Source: Candidatus Nitrosymbiomonas proteolyticus (GTDB lineage: Bacteria; Armatimonadota; Fimbriimonadia; Fimbriimonadales; Fimbriimonadaceae). From it: DNA of 64,000 nucleotides. The stretch is from NCBI GenBank assembly GCA_017347465.1, contig AP021858.1:744001-808000 (forward strand). The letters are read 5' to 3'. The notes beneath the pieces are model-generated. The model made no database searches. It saw only the letters and a list, made by a program, of their open reading frames with translations, and was not told where the DNA came from. Of the stretch, positions 34,180-43,695 are shown in pieces (position 1 is the first letter of the stretch; each line of letters starts with the position of its first letter). The translations under genes were made by a program, and so were the position numbers.

Positions 34180-35067
34180 ATGATTACCTTCGTTTCAACC
34201 TGGCGCGAACCTGGAAAGGTCGTCCTCGATGCAGCCCTGTCCGCTCACCAGTCGGGAAAGGACCTCGTCACCTGCGCCGAAGCGGGGCTTGCCCAAGGCG
34301 AGCTCGACCCCAGTCTCATGGCGATCGGGCTCGGCTCCCTGCCCAACTCCGATGGCGAGCTTGAACTCGACGCCAGCATCATGCGAGGCAGCGACCTAGC
34401 TTGCGGTGCGGTGTGCGCGGTTCGGGGAATCGTCCCGGTGATCTCGGTAGCGAGAAGAGTCATGGACGCGACCCCCCACGTCATGCTGGCCGGCGATCAG
34501 GCTAGGCGATTCGCCATCGACCACGGATTCCGTCCCCAAAACTTGATGACCGCAGAGTGTATCGAGGCCTACAACGAGTGGCTCGCAGACCCCGAAAGGC
34601 AAGAAAGGAGATACGTCCACACTCGTACGGAGGACCATGGCGATACCGTCACCTTCTTAGGCCGGGACGCCCAGGGGAGTTTCGTTGCGGCGAGCTCGAC
34701 GAGCGGGAGATCGTTCAAGGTTCCCGGCCGGGTCGGCGACTCTCCCATCGTCGGCGCAGGCATCTATGCGGACGACGAGGTGGGCGCAGCGGGCGCAACC
34801 GGACTCGGCGAAGAGTTGTGGAAGGCGGTCGCTTCGTTCCGCGCCGTTGAGTTCATGAGGCACGGCATGAGCGCGCAGGAGGCCTGTGAGGAAACCGTTC
34901 GACAGATGCTGAGACGCCAGCCGGGGAGCACCGAGATGATGTGCGTCGTGATCGCCCTCGGAAGGGACGGAGCCTGGGGCGCCTCGACGACTCGCGACAC
35001 GTTCCCTTATTGGGTTCATGCTGGCGGAGAAACCCGGATGATCGAGGTGGGTCCTCCCGCTCCATAA
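34180..35067 (+). CDS. N4-(beta-N-acetylglucosaminyl)-L-asparaginase (Ntn hydrolase)
   Basis: A 295-residue proenzyme of the asparaginase-2 family that cleaves glycosylated asparagine or related amides. Autocleavage would occur before the Thr of [11 protein letters not shown] (near residue 155), freeing the nucleophile. The beta-subunit signature [19 protein letters not shown] and [12 protein letters not shown] follow, and the conserved GEELWK and EACEETVR helices are present. No export signal is seen, unlike many bacterial members. It lies 8 nt upstream of selB. Confidence 0.92.
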   Translation: MITFVSTWREPGKVVLDAALSAHQSGKDLVTCAEAGLAQGELDPSLMAIGLGSLPNSDGELELDASIMRGSDLACGAVCAVRGIVPVISVARRVMDATPHVMLAGDQARRFAIDHGFRPQNLMTAECIEAYNEWLADPERQERRYVHTRTEDHGDTVTFLGRDAQGSFVAASSTSGRSFKVPGRVGDSPIVGAGIYADDEVGAAGATGLGEELWKAVASFRAVEFMRHGMSAQEACEETVRQMLRRQPGSTEMMCVVIALGRDGAWGASTTRDTFPYWVHAGGETRMIEVGPPAP

Positions 35068-35068
35068 T
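35063..35068 (+). promoter_or_regulatory. -10-like element (CATAAT) of selB
   Basis: CATAAT ends 7 nt before the selB ATG at 35076 and overlaps the upstream stop codon. selB could be transcribed from here as well as from the upstream gene. Confidence 0.4.
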
Positions 35069-35075
35069 TGAAGCA

Positions 35076-36935
35076 ATGGCCCGCCTTATCGGTACAGCCG
35101 GACACGTCGACCACGGGAAAACGAGCCTCATCAAGGCGCTGACCGGGATCGACGCCGACCGTCTGCCTGAAGAAAAGGCACGGGGAATGACCATCGACCT
35201 CGGATTCGCCTACGTCGAGCTTCCGGGGATCGGCCGGGCTTCGATTGTAGATGTCCCCGGCCACGAGCGGTTCCTGACGAACATGATCGTCGGCGCGCTT
35301 GGGGTCGATGTCGCGCTGCTCTGCGTGAAGGCGGCCGACTCCGTCATGCCACAAACCCGGGAGCACCTCCAGATTCTTTTGCTGCTCCCGGTGGAGAGGC
35401 TGATCGTTGCGCTGACGTTTGCCGACCTCGCTGACGACGAAACGCTCCAGATTGCAAAGGATGAAGTTCAGGAGCTCCTCGACGCGACGCGGTTCGCCGG
35501 GGCGCCGGTGGTCCCGGTGTCCGCCCCCACGGGCGACGGAGTCGCCGAACTCAAGGACGCGCTGGCGCAAGCGCTTCGGGAGACCTCCGCCGCGGAGGAG
35601 GGTCCGTGGTACTTGCCGATCGACAGGGCTTTTGTGCTGAAAGGGCAAGGGATCGTCGTCACCGGGCCTTTGATGAGGGGGGCGGTCCGGGCGGGCGACG
35701 AGGTGTCCGTTCAACCGGGCGACGTTCGCGCAAGGGTGAGGTCCATCCAGCATCATGGCGAGCCAACTGAGATCGCCGAAGCGGGGCGGCGGACCGCGCT
35801 CGTTCTTTCTGGAATCAAGCCGGAAAGGGTGCGGCGCGGCATGATCGCCGGCGAACCCGGCACGGTCTTTGAAACGCTGCGGTTCGACGCTCGCGTGGAA
35901 TGGGTTGCCGCCTGCAAGCATGGGTCTCGGGTACGCGTTTCTCTTGGAGCCGAAGAGGTCATCGGCAGGGCGTTCCTCAATGCGCAGGACCGCGACCTGG
36001 TGCAATTGCGGCTGGAATCGCCCGTAGGCTGCGCGACGTTTCAGCCCCTCATCCTGCGCCACTACAGTCCTCCCCACGTCATCGCCGGAGGGCGAGTGAC
36101 GGTCCCCCTCGCTGCGCCCCGAAGGTTCCGCGATGCGCCCCAAGCTTCCGTCGATTCGTCCAACCGAGCGGTTTCGGTCCTTGCGCTCTTGAGCGCGGAT
36201 GCCCGAGGGAGGAGCGTGGCTGAAGTGGCTCAGCAGGCAGGGCTTTCCCATTCCGCCGCCGCCGAAGCCTTGCAGCGCCTCGCAAGCGAAGGCCAGGCGA
36301 TCAACCTTAGCGGGGCTTGGATCGCTTCCCATCAACTCACCGCAGCGGGCGAGGCAATCGTCCTTGCGCTCCAGAGAATGCACGCGGCCGCGCCCTCGCA
36401 GTCCTCTCATCCGCGAGACCGGGTCTTGAAGGCTGCGGGGCTCGATTGGAAGGGTGCCAGCCTGGACCGATCCCTGGCGCTTCTTTCGCAGGCCGGAAAG
36501 GTTGAAGTTCTCGGCGCAAACCTGCGGCTGCCTGGGTATCGGGTGCAAATGAACCCGCATCAGCGCCAATTGCTCGACCGGGTCGAGGGCGCCCTGTCGG
36601 CGAGCGTAGCGTCGCCCCCATCACCGAGCGAGATCGCCTTGGCCGAGCGTCTGCCGCTCCAGGCGGTCGAAGCCGCGATCAAGCTCGGCCTTGAGGCAGG
36701 GGAGATCGTCCGAATCGACAAGGACATGTATCTCACTCAAGAGGCCCTCCGCAAGATTCAGGACTCTATTGTGGCGGCCTTCGGGGATCGCTCCTTCGCC
36801 GCCGCCGAGTTCCGCGACCTTCTCGGAACGAGCCGCAAGTTCGCGATTCCTTGGCTCGAATACCTGGACCGCATTCGGTTTACGCTGCGAGTGGGAGATA
36901 AGCGGGTCGTCCGGGGCCGGAACTTAGAAGAGTGA
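35076..36935 (+). CDS. selB: Selenocysteine-specific elongation factor SelB
   Basis: A 619-residue GTPase that brings Sec-tRNA to a UGA followed by a SECIS hairpin. G1 is [10 protein letters not shown]3 is DVPGHE, and the EF-Tu-like domains 2 and 3 follow ([21 protein letters not shown]-type region near 185-205). Residues about 370-619 are four winged-helix domains that bind SECIS RNA. The G4 motif, normally T/N-K-x-D, reads TFAD, an unusual Lys-to-Phe change. The ATG at 35076 is chosen because the G domain begins there. It fits the UGA-containing selD at 5.2-6.2 kb. selA and tRNA-Sec are not in the window. Confidence 0.96.
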   Translation: MARLIGTAGHVDHGKTSLIKALTGIDADRLPEEKARGMTIDLGFAYVELPGIGRASIVDVPGHERFLTNMIVGALGVDVALLCVKAADSVMPQTREHLQILLLLPVERLIVALTFADLADDETLQIAKDEVQELLDATRFAGAPVVPVSAPTGDGVAELKDALAQALRETSAAEEGPWYLPIDRAFVLKGQGIVVTGPLMRGAVRAGDEVSVQPGDVRARVRSIQHHGEPTEIAEAGRRTALVLSGIKPERVRRGMIAGEPGTVFETLRFDARVEWVAACKHGSRVRVSLGAEEVIGRAFLNAQDRDLVQLRLESPVGCATFQPLILRHYSPPHVIAGGRVTVPLAAPRRFRDAPQASVDSSNRAVSVLALLSADARGRSVAEVAQQAGLSHSAAAEALQRLASEGQAINLSGAWIASHQLTAAGEAIVLALQRMHAAAPSQSSHPRDRVLKAAGLDWKGASLDRSLALLSQAGKVEVLGANLRLPGYRVQMNPHQRQLLDRVEGALSASVASPPSPSEIALAERLPLQAVEAAIKLGLEAGEIVRIDKDMYLTQEALRKIQDSIVAAFGDRSFAAAEFRDLLGTSRKFAIPWLEYLDRIRFTLRVGDKRVVRGRNLEE

Positions 36936-37748
36936 CCTTAGCAGTTCCTCGGGCGTGGGCCTCTTGACCACGACCGCTTCCACATCGCCATACCCCTCGA
37001 CAAGGAGCTTGGCCGCCACCTCCTGGCCCTCCCTCGCGCGAACCCGGAGGCCTGCGGAAGTTTCCGAAACTTCGAGCGCAAAAGGAGCGACCAAGGCGCG
37101 AACGCCCTCGGACTGGTGCGTTTCGATTTCGAGAGTTCCTGGGGTCGCGCGGCGTTCCAGATCGGGATACGAACCCGAAAACACGACTTCGCTTGCGCGC
37201 AGCACCACAATTCGGTCCGCGCCTCGCGCCAGCCAAGGGAGGTTGGTGGCCGCCACGAGCGCCGCGCCACTGGCAACCCGCCGCTGCAAGACTTGGAGCG
37301 TGGTCGGCAACCTCCACGGATCCAACGTGTCCAATTGGTGGTCGATCAGGATCAGATCGGGCTTGGAAACGAGCCCTTCGACCAGTTCACAAGCCCGACG
37401 CTCTGCGGGTGTGAGGCTCGCAATCGGAGTGTTTCGGACCTCCCACAACCCCAATGCGTTGAGCGCCTCGACCAGCCGATCGTTGCCGCTTGCGCCCGAG
37501 AAGGTCTTGGCGAGTCCCAGCGGAGTCGTGCGCTTCTTGACCTCGGGCCTTGCGAGCACCGCCTTGCCCCGGATCTGCGCTTTGCCTTGCCCCAACTTGC
37601 GCTCGCCGAGGAGGGCTGCGAGGAACTCCGACTTCCCGGAGCCATTCGGGCCGAACACGAACAGCGTGCGGCTCGGCATGAGCTCCAGTTGCAGCGTCGG
37701 CCCTTTGGGTAGGAGAGCGGCTTCGCTCAAGACGAGAATCGGGCTCAT
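36924..37748 (-). CDS. Degenerate ABC-type ATPase
   Basis: A 274-residue ABC ATPase-like protein. Walker A is intact (FGPNGSGKS). The signature reads SLTPAERR instead of LSGGQ. Walker B is LILIDHQLDTLD with His in place of the catalytic Glu, and the switch His is replaced by Asn (VAATNLPW). A C-terminal domain of about 90 residues follows. ATP hydrolysis is likely weak or lost. No permease gene is adjacent. It overlaps the peptidase M24 stop by 4 nt and is the last gene of the series. Confidence 0.85.
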   Translation of the reverse strand: MSPILVLSEAALLPKGPTLQLELMPSRTLFVFGPNGSGKSEFLAALLGERKLGQGKAQIRGKAVLARPEVKKRTTPLGLAKTFSGASGNDRLVEALNALGLWEVRNTPIASLTPAERRACELVEGLVSKPDLILIDHQLDTLDPWRLPTTLQVLQRRVASGAALVAATNLPWLARGADRIVVLRASEVVFSGSYPDLERRATPGTLEIETHQSEGVRALVAPFALEVSETSAGLRVRAREGQEVAAKLLVEGYGDVEAVVVKRPTPEELLRSLF

Positions 37749-38824
37749 CGGCCTTCCGGAAACGTCAACAGGTCCTTGGGCGAGTGAGTGAGCGTCTCGA
37801 TCCCGGACTCAGTCACGACGACGTCGTCTTCGATCCGGACTCCGCCAAACCCCTCGATGTACACACCTGGCTCGACGGTCCAGACCTGTCCGGGGGCGAG
37901 CACGTGCTCGCTGGTGGGCGCAAGCCGCCCGAAGTCGTGAACAAGCATTCCCAGTCCGTGTCCAAGCCCGTGCCCAAAGTAACCGGCGAGGTCGGCTTCC
38001 GCAAGTACCCTGCGGGCCACCGCGTCGACCTCCTTAGCTGGGACGCCCGGCTTCATGGCTTCGAGAGAGGCCAACTGCGCCTGGAGCACCTGGCCGTAAA
38101 CCTCTCGCTGACGGGTCGAGGGCTCGCCGATGACGACCGTTCGCGTGATGTCGCTGTTGAAGCCGTTCAAGCACGCGCCAAAGTCGAGCGTAAGGAAGTC
38201 GCCTTCCTCGATCACCTTTTCCGTAGCCGTCCCGTGGGGTTTGGCGCTGTTTTCGCCGCTCGCCGCAATCACCGGGAAGGCGGCCGTGGCCCCTCGTTTC
38301 CGGAAGAAGAACTCGATTTCGATGGCGACCTCGAGTTCGGAAACCCCGGGGCGGAGGATTCGTCTGACGTTGTCGAAGCACTGGTCCGCCAACACGCAGG
38401 CTTTGCGAATCCCCTCGATCTCCTCCGCCGACTTCACCATCCGCAACGGGCCGACCAACTCGGCGACGGGCGTCAGTTGAACGCCTTGGAAGGCTGCTTC
38501 CCACTCCTTGAGCGTCGATACCGTGACCGAATCGCTCTCGAAACCAAGCTGCCGGATGCCGCGGCCTTCGATATGGCGCGCGAGGAACTGAGCGCTCAAA
38601 ACGGGGCTCGCGTAGGAGTCCGAGGGCATATCCTTGACCTCGGTCTTCGCCTGGACCGTATAGCGGCTATCGGTGAGGAAAATCGCGTCGGCAGGAGTTG
38701 CGAGTACCCAAGCCGAGGAGCCGCTGAACCCCGAAGCCCACTGCACGTTCGCGATATTGCTGAGCAGCACGGCTGGGATGTCGCGCTCGCACAAGGCGTC
38801 TTGAAGTTTCTGGAGGTTCGTCAT
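37745..38824 (-). CDS. Xaa-Pro aminopeptidase (M24)
   Basis: A 359-residue metallopeptidase that removes an N-terminal residue before proline. A creatinase-like N-domain (residues 1-130) precedes the pita-bread catalytic domain. All five metal ligands are visible: [16 protein letters not shown] (two Asp), [13 protein letters not shown] (His), and [17 protein letters not shown] (two Glu). Length is typical for the PepP/PepQ-like group. Start and stop both overlap neighbours as ATGA, so it is coupled to aroQ upstream and to the ABC-like gene downstream. Confidence 0.95.
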   Translation of the reverse strand: MTNLQKLQDALCERDIPAVLLSNIANVQWASGFSGSSAWVLATPADAIFLTDSRYTVQAKTEVKDMPSDSYASPVLSAQFLARHIEGRGIRQLGFESDSVTVSTLKEWEAAFQGVQLTPVAELVGPLRMVKSAEEIEGIRKACVLADQCFDNVRRILRPGVSELEVAIEIEFFFRKRGATAAFPVIAASGENSAKPHGTATEKVIEEGDFLTLDFGACLNGFNSDITRTVVIGEPSTRQREVYGQVLQAQLASLEAMKPGVPAKEVDAVARRVLAEADLAGYFGHGLGHGLGMLVHDFGRLAPTSEHVLAPGQVWTVEPGVYIEGFGGVRIEDDVVVTESGIETLTHSPKDLLTFPEGR

Positions 38825-39276
38825 ACGGTCTCGTCGCAGTGCTTCCGGACGGCCTGCAGCGCCAGTTCATAGCCGAAAGCGCCCAACCCGACGATCTGGC
38901 CGACGGTGATGGGAGCGATCACCGAATGCTGCCGAAACTCCTCACGGGCCGCGACGTTGCTAAGGTGGACCTCGACGACAGGAAGCCGAACGCCGACCAG
39001 AGCGTCCCGCAAGGCGATGGAGTAGTGCGCCAAGGCGCCCGGGTTGATCACGATGGCGTCGGCCCACTTGCGGTGCTCTTGGATCGTGTCGATCAGAATC
39101 CCTTCGGAGTTGCTCTGGAGGATGCGAACGTCGATCTTGAGCGCTTCCGCGGCCCGCTGGATGTCGGCGTCGATCTCGTCGAGCGGCTTTTTCCCGTAAA
39201 CATCGGGCTCCCGAAAGCCAGTGAGGTTGAGGTTCGGTCCGTGCAAAACGAGGACTCGAACGGATTGCTCAGCCAT
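38821..39276 (-). CDS. aroQ: Type II 3-dehydroquinate dehydratase
   Basis: A 151-residue shikimate-pathway enzyme that removes water from 3-dehydroquinate. Motifs in order are LHGPNLNLTGFREPDVYG with the catalytic Tyr, NPGALAHYSIALRDAL, and VEVHLSNVAAREEFRQHS with the His and Arg set. The length is normal for type II. The ATG at 39276 overlaps the end of the Trm112-like gene by 8 nt and fixes the start; open frame upstream is not coding. Confidence 0.96.
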   Translation of the reverse strand: MAEQSVRVLVLHGPNLNLTGFREPDVYGKKPLDEIDADIQRAAEALKIDVRILQSNSEGILIDTIQEHRKWADAIVINPGALAHYSIALRDALVGVRLPVVEVHLSNVAAREEFRQHSVIAPITVGQIVGLGAFGYELALQAVRKHCDETV

Positions 39277-39460
39277 GGGTCTCCTCCGCGCGGACAGGTT
39301 CGAGGGTCCCATCTTCGGGCGTAAGTTGGGGGATGCCTTCGAGAATGGGGTACTTTCGTCCGCACTTCGAGCAGACAACCCACTCTCCCTCGAGTCGCAA
39401 GGCGGGCCGATCGTCACACACCGGACATGCCAGGATCTTCAAGAACTCCGGATCGATCAC
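39269..39460 (-). CDS. Trm112/UPF0434 family zinc-ribbon protein
   Basis: A 63-residue zinc-binding protein. LACPVCDD and VVCSKCGRKYPILEGIPQL give the two CxxC pairs and the C-terminal PILEGIP motif of the Trm112/YcaR family. Bacterial members often activate methyltransferases or are linked to glycosyl transfer genes. It overlaps the glycosyltransferase stop by 4 nt and the aroQ start by 8 nt, so the genes are translationally coupled. Confidence 0.92.
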   Translation of the reverse strand: MIDPEFLKILACPVCDDRPALRLEGEWVVCSKCGRKYPILEGIPQLTPEDGTLEPVRAEETHG

Positions 39461-40536
39461 CTGGCCGCCTCCTTGTAGGCTTCGAGGGTGAGTTCAGCCG
39501 TGCGCTTCCAACTGAAGCTCTTCTCGCGCCTCCTTCCCGCTTCGCGCATAGCGGCAAGCTTACTCGAATCCCCAACGAGGTTCTCGATATCCCTGGCCCA
39601 ATCGCCCGCAGACCAGCTATCGATGACGAGCGCTGCGTCACCCGCGACCTCGGGCAACGAGCCTCCGGCGCTGCAAACCACGGGGCAACCGCAAGCGAAC
39701 CCCTCGAGCAGCGTCAGCCCAAAACCCTCATACTTGCTGGGTACGAGGAGGAGGTCGGCCGTACTGTAGAGCGCGTTCAATTGATGGCCCTCCACATAAC
39801 CGCACAACCTGATTCTCTCATGGATCTCCTCGGGCCCCCAGCCGGCCTTTCCCGCCACGACCAACGAATGAGGGAGGGTCCGGGGGAGCAGCCGCGCGGC
39901 CCCAAAGGCGAGTTGGAGGTTTTTTCGAGGCCAGCGGGTCCCCACAGCAAGAAGGAAGGGCGGCTCGATGCCCATCTCCGCCACGACCTTGAGCGCTTCC
40001 TCACGGGGCATCGGGCTGACCTCGATGTTGCAGGCAAGAGGGGTCACGGCGATTTTCGAGGCCGCTTCGGGCATGAACCGCACGATGTCCCTCTTGGATG
40101 TCTCCGACACGGTCACGACCTTCGCGGCTCGCCTGACCGACGAGGGCACGCCGCGCTGCAAAAGGACCCGGTCGATCGGGCGGAACCACGAGGGTTCGAG
40201 AAAGAACGAAGCGTCGTGGACGGTGGTCACCGCTCGCGGCCCAGCAAGGAAACTCACGTTGTATTGGGTGTGAAGGACCCTCGCTCCCCGCCTTCGCGCG
40301 ACGAGAGGAAACCGCACTAGGCTCCAGAGTCGGCTCGACATCGACGACAGGACGATCCACTCGAACCGAGGGTCGTCGGGAATCCTTTCGGGCTTGGAGG
40401 CGTTGCTAAAAAGCAGGAGCCGAAAATCGGACTCGACTTGGCTCATTCCGTGCAGGAGGCCTGTCCAGTAAGTTGAGTCGCCGGTGAAATCCTTTCCGGC
40501 GAGCCTTGCATCAATGGCTACGATGAGCGGGTCCAT
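39457..40536 (-). CDS. Glycosyltransferase family 4
   Basis: A 359-residue GT-B glycosyltransferase. The N-terminal domain begins with VAIDARLAGKDFTG. The donor-binding C-terminal domain has AVGTRWPRKNLQLAFGA and the E-x7-E motif within YEGFGLTLLEGFACGCPVV. It probably transfers a sugar from a nucleotide or lipid donor to a cell-surface glycan. The acceptor is unknown. The ATG at 40536 is the first sensible start; TATTAT directly overlaps it, so a start a little downstream cannot be excluded. Confidence 0.92.
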   Translation of the reverse strand: MDPLIVAIDARLAGKDFTGDSTYWTGLLHGMSQVESDFRLLLFSNASKPERIPDDPRFEWIVLSSMSSRLWSLVRFPLVARRRGARVLHTQYNVSFLAGPRAVTTVHDASFFLEPSWFRPIDRVLLQRGVPSSVRRAAKVVTVSETSKRDIVRFMPEAASKIAVTPLACNIEVSPMPREEALKVVAEMGIEPPFLLAVGTRWPRKNLQLAFGAARLLPRTLPHSLVVAGKAGWGPEEIHERIRLCGYVEGHQLNALYSTADLLLVPSKYEGFGLTLLEGFACGCPVVCSAGGSLPEVAGDAALVIDSWSAGDWARDIENLVGDSSKLAAMREAGRRREKSFSWKRTAELTLEAYKEAAR

Positions 40537-40608
40537 AATAGTCTTGGACTCGGAGTATGGAATAGTATCGCAAACCGAGTTCGGAACCGATCCCAAGGAC
40601 ACTGAGGA

Positions 40609-40971
40609 ATGAAGAAAAAGAAGGGCGCACCCGTCGTACTGATCGCGATTCTCGTTATTTTCGTCGGCGTCGTCGCCGTGATGAACGCCAATCCAGCCAG
40701 CGAAGAAGACCCCAATTTGGCCGCGCGAAGAGCCAACGCCGAAGCGCAAACGGCCTCCAAGCGCGAGACGCCCACGAAGGAAAGGATGGCCATGTTGGTG
40801 GATTCTGGGACCGACCAGCCGACGTCAGAAGGCGGGCCCACCCAGCCACAGGGACTGAGTCCCGTTCCCGTGATCCTGCTCCCCGAGAACAGGATGCCCG
40901 CGCCCGTGCCCGACGACAACAACATCACGTCGCAGTGGTACACCGAAAAGTCGAGGCTGAAGAACAAGTAG
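40609..40971 (+). CDS. Single-pass membrane protein of unknown function
   Basis: A 120-residue protein: a basic start (MKKKKG), one membrane helix (residues 8-26) and a Pro/Glu/Ser-rich, probably disordered outer part ending in KSRLKNK. No domain is recognised. GAGGA sits directly before the ATG. It stands as a lone plus-strand gene between two minus-strand series. Confidence 0.7.
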   Translation: MKKKKGAPVVLIAILVIFVGVVAVMNANPASEEDPNLAARRANAEAQTASKRETPTKERMAMLVDSGTDQPTSEGGPTQPQGLSPVPVILLPENRMPAPVPDDNNITSQWYTEKSRLKNK

Positions 40972-40991
40972 TCCGTGGTCGGACGCGGCGA

Positions 40992-41768
40992 TCATAGCTT
41001 CGGCAAGACGCGGAGTCGCCCGCCCGAGTCCTTGATTCGCTCGAACGTCACCCCATAGACCTCGTCGAGAACGGGGCTTTCGAGCACTTCACCGTAACTC
41101 GCGGCTGCGGCGATGGTCCCCGCGCCTAAGAGAATCGCGCGATCGGCGAACGCCGCCCCCAAATTGAGGTCGTGCAAGGCAGCGAGCACCGCATGTCCTT
41201 TCGCGCAGAGGCTGCTTAGGAGTCTTGCGATGGCGATCTGGTGGCCCACGTCCAAGTGCGCGGTCGGTTCGTCGAGCAGCAGAATCTCGGCCTGTTGAGC
41301 CAGCGCTCGCGCGATCAAAGCTCGCTGTTTTTCCCCTGCGCTCACCTGAGTGATGGGCCGGTCCTTCAAATGAAAGCAGTCGCACAGCTTCATCGCCTCT
41401 TCTGCGATGCGCAGGTCCTCCCTGGAGTCAAAAAACGAGTGCGAATCGGCGAGCCGCCCCATAAGAACGATCTGCTGCACGGAGAAGCGGAACTCAGAGG
41501 GCTCCTCTTGAGGGACGTAAGCGATGCGTTGGGCGAGTTCGGGGAACGAAAGCGCGTCGAGCCGGTCGCCTTGGATGAGAACTTGGCCGCCCATCGGCCG
41601 CAGGGATTTGGAGAGCGTCTTCAGCAGCGTTGACTTACCGCAGCCGTTGGGACCCAAAAGCGCTACCGCCTGGCCGGGCTCCAAGCTGAAGTCGACATGG
41701 GAGAGAACTTGAATGGGGTCGTAGCCGCACGCAAGCGCCTCGGTTTCGATCGACTTACAGAGGCTCAT
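40992..41768 (-). CDS. ABC transporter ATPase, FecE/BtuD-like
   Basis: A 258-residue ATPase of the iron-siderophore/cobalamin importer type. Walker A is ALLGPNGCGKSTLL, the Q-loop is VPQEEPSEFRFSV, the signature is VSAGEKQRALIARAL and Walker B is ILLLDEPTAHLD. The H-loop AALHDLN is present, so it should be active. The matching BtuC/FecD permease and binding protein are not in the window. The chosen ATG at 41768 overlaps the exporter stop by 14 nt. Confidence 0.9.
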   Translation of the reverse strand: MSLCKSIETEALACGYDPIQVLSHVDFSLEPGQAVALLGPNGCGKSTLLKTLSKSLRPMGGQVLIQGDRLDALSFPELAQRIAYVPQEEPSEFRFSVQQIVLMGRLADSHSFFDSREDLRIAEEAMKLCDCFHLKDRPITQVSAGEKQRALIARALAQQAEILLLDEPTAHLDVGHQIAIARLLSSLCAKGHAVLAALHDLNLGAAFADRAILLGAGTIAAAASYGEVLESPVLDEVYGVTFERIKDSGGRLRVLPKL

Positions 41769-43695
41769 CGATGACCCCACTCGAGTAGGTCCGGTACATC
41801 GAGGCGTACACGCCGCCCTGAGACAAGAGTTCGGAGTGGCTTCCTTGCTCGACGACCTCACCCTTGCGGAGCACGAGGATGCGGTCGGCCCGAGCCGCTG
41901 TCGAGAGCCGATGGGCGATGATCAACGTGGTTCGGCCGTGCATGACGTCTTGCAAGGCGGACTGAACGGCCCGTTCGCTTTCGGAGTCCAGATTGCTCGT
42001 CGCTTCATCGAGGATCAGCACCTTGGGTTGCCGGACGAGCGCCCGCGCGATGGCGATTCGCTGTATCTCGCCCCCGCTCAGCCTCACGCCGCGCTCGCCC
42101 ACCGTCTCCTCGAACCCCTTGGGCAGCGGATCGACGAACGGCGTCACGTGCGCTTCCTTGGCGGCGCGGCGAACTTCTTCGTCGGTCGCGTTGGATTTGC
42201 CGAGCCGGATGTTGGCCGCAATCGAGCCCGCGAACAGGAAGGTGTGTTGAGGGACGACCGCCATCTGAGAACGGAGCCACGACCGAGAAAGGGTCTGCAC
42301 GTCCACCCCATCGACCTTTACGTGGCCCTCACTGGGGTCGTAGAACCGGAGCAGGAGGTCAGCGATCGTGCTCTTGCCCGCTCCGCTCGCGCCCACAAGC
42401 GCAAGGCTCTCGCCGGCGGGAATCTCGAACGAAACGTCCTTCAGCACGGGCTCGCCTCCGGGGTATGAGAAGCTGACACGCTCGAACGTCACTTGACCGC
42501 GGGTCGGCTCCGGGAGCGACTGCGCGCCTTCGGGCTCGTGCTCTTCGGGCACGTCGAGCACTTCACGGTAGATCCGATCCGTTGCAGCTTGCACCTGGTT
42601 GTACGTGTTGTTGACGTTTCCTATGCTGCGAAAGCCCTGATTGACCACGTCCAACGCGAAGATGATCGCGGCGATGTCCGCCACATGAACCGCCCCGCGA
42701 AAGGCGAGGTGCCCGCAGATGTAGATCACCAAGGCGAGGGCCGACGCGCCGATCAATTCGACCATCGGCCGCAGCGAAGCGAACCTACGGGCCGCCCGCA
42801 ACTGACTCTTGAGGGTGTCTCGAATCCGCTCGTTGAAAGCTCCCGCGACCCGATCTTCCGCAGAGAACGCCTTCACGACCTTGATCCCCAGCACCGCTTC
42901 GTTCGAAAATGCGGAGAGTTCCGCGAGGTTTTCTTGAACCTGCGCCTGCGCCGCTTTCATCCTCCGCCCGTTACGGTAGATGACGTACGCCATGATCGGC
43001 AGCACTCCGAGCGAGATCAGAGCCAACTGCCACTGAATCCAGACGATCATCGCAAACGCCGACACCGCCTTCACAGGGCCGTCGAGAGTGTCCCGGACGA
43101 TTTGCACCGAGTTTTGAAACACCAGGACGTCGTTCGTCAGGACGCTTTGGATGCTCCCTGACCGCTTGGCGTGGAAGTAGCTGAGAGGGAGGCGCTGAAG
43201 CTTCTCGAAAATGCGCTTGCGGAGGTTGGCCGAAAGGTCAGAAGCAGCGTGCGTGAGGAAGTAGGCCTGGCCCCGCGTGAACCAGTACTTGGTGAGAAAC
43301 AGGGCGACGATCAGAAGGCAAAGAACGCCGAGCCGTTCGAGGGCCGACTCGCGCGCAGGAAGGCTGAAGTCCGTTTGGGAGTCTGCGGCCCGACGCACCG
43401 CTTCTTCGACGCGAGCCTTCTCCACCCCCAATTCGCGAGCCATTGCTTCGGCTTGCTGATCGGTGAGCTTGGGCTGGGAGCCGAGACCGGGCAGGGGCGT
43501 CGAACCCAACTCCCGAGAGGCGGACGCGGGCGTGGTGTCTACAATGGCGGCGATGCTCTGCTGAACGAGCGGGATCATCGCCGAGGTCAGCAGCGAGGTT
43601 GCGAGCACACACAGAAGCCCCCACGTAATCGGCTTCTTCTGCGCTTTGAGTTCACCAGTAACTCGGGGGTCGAGCTTCCGAAAGAATCCAGGCAC
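41755..43695 (-). CDS. ABC exporter, MsbA-like (permease-ATPase fusion)
   Basis: A 646-residue half-transporter. The N-terminal part (about 1-390) is the six-helix exporter domain, with an unusually long periplasmic or extracellular loop after helix 1 (residues about 50-120). The ATPase part carries LVGASGAGKSTIADLLL (Walker A), LSGGEIQRIAIARAL (signature), VLILDEATSNLD (Walker B) and IIAHRLST (H-loop). It is expected to flip lipids or export hydrophobic compounds as a homodimer. It starts one base after the asnS stop. Confidence 0.94.
   Translation of the reverse strand: MPGFFRKLDPRVTGELKAQKKPITWGLLCVLATSLLTSAMIPLVQQSIAAIVDTTPASASRELGSTPLPGLGSQPKLTDQQAEAMARELGVEKARVEEAVRRAADSQTDFSLPARESALERLGVLCLLIVALFLTKYWFTRGQAYFLTHAASDLSANLRKRIFEKLQRLPLSYFHAKRSGSIQSVLTNDVLVFQNSVQIVRDTLDGPVKAVSAFAMIVWIQWQLALISLGVLPIMAYVIYRNGRRMKAAQAQVQENLAELSAFSNEAVLGIKVVKAFSAEDRVAGAFNERIRDTLKSQLRAARRFASLRPMVELIGASALALVIYICGHLAFRGAVHVADIAAIIFALDVVNQGFRSIGNVNNTYNQVQAATDRIYREVLDVPEEHEPEGAQSLPEPTRGQVTFERVSFSYPGGEPVLKDVSFEIPAGESLALVGASGAGKSTIADLLLRFYDPSEGHVKVDGVDVQTLSRSWLRSQMAVVPQHTFLFAGSIAANIRLGKSNATDEEVRRAAKEAHVTPFVDPLPKGFEETVGERGVRLSGGEIQRIAIARALVRQPKVLILDEATSNLDSESERAVQSALQDVMHGRTTLIIAHRLSTAARADRILVLRKGEVVEQGSHSELLSQGGVYASMYRTYSSGVIDEPL

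Noticed and set aside
35016-36569. A 517-codon open frame antisense to selB
   Set aside because: The protein composition is non-native (Arg/Gly/Pro-rich), and selB on the other strand is unambiguous.
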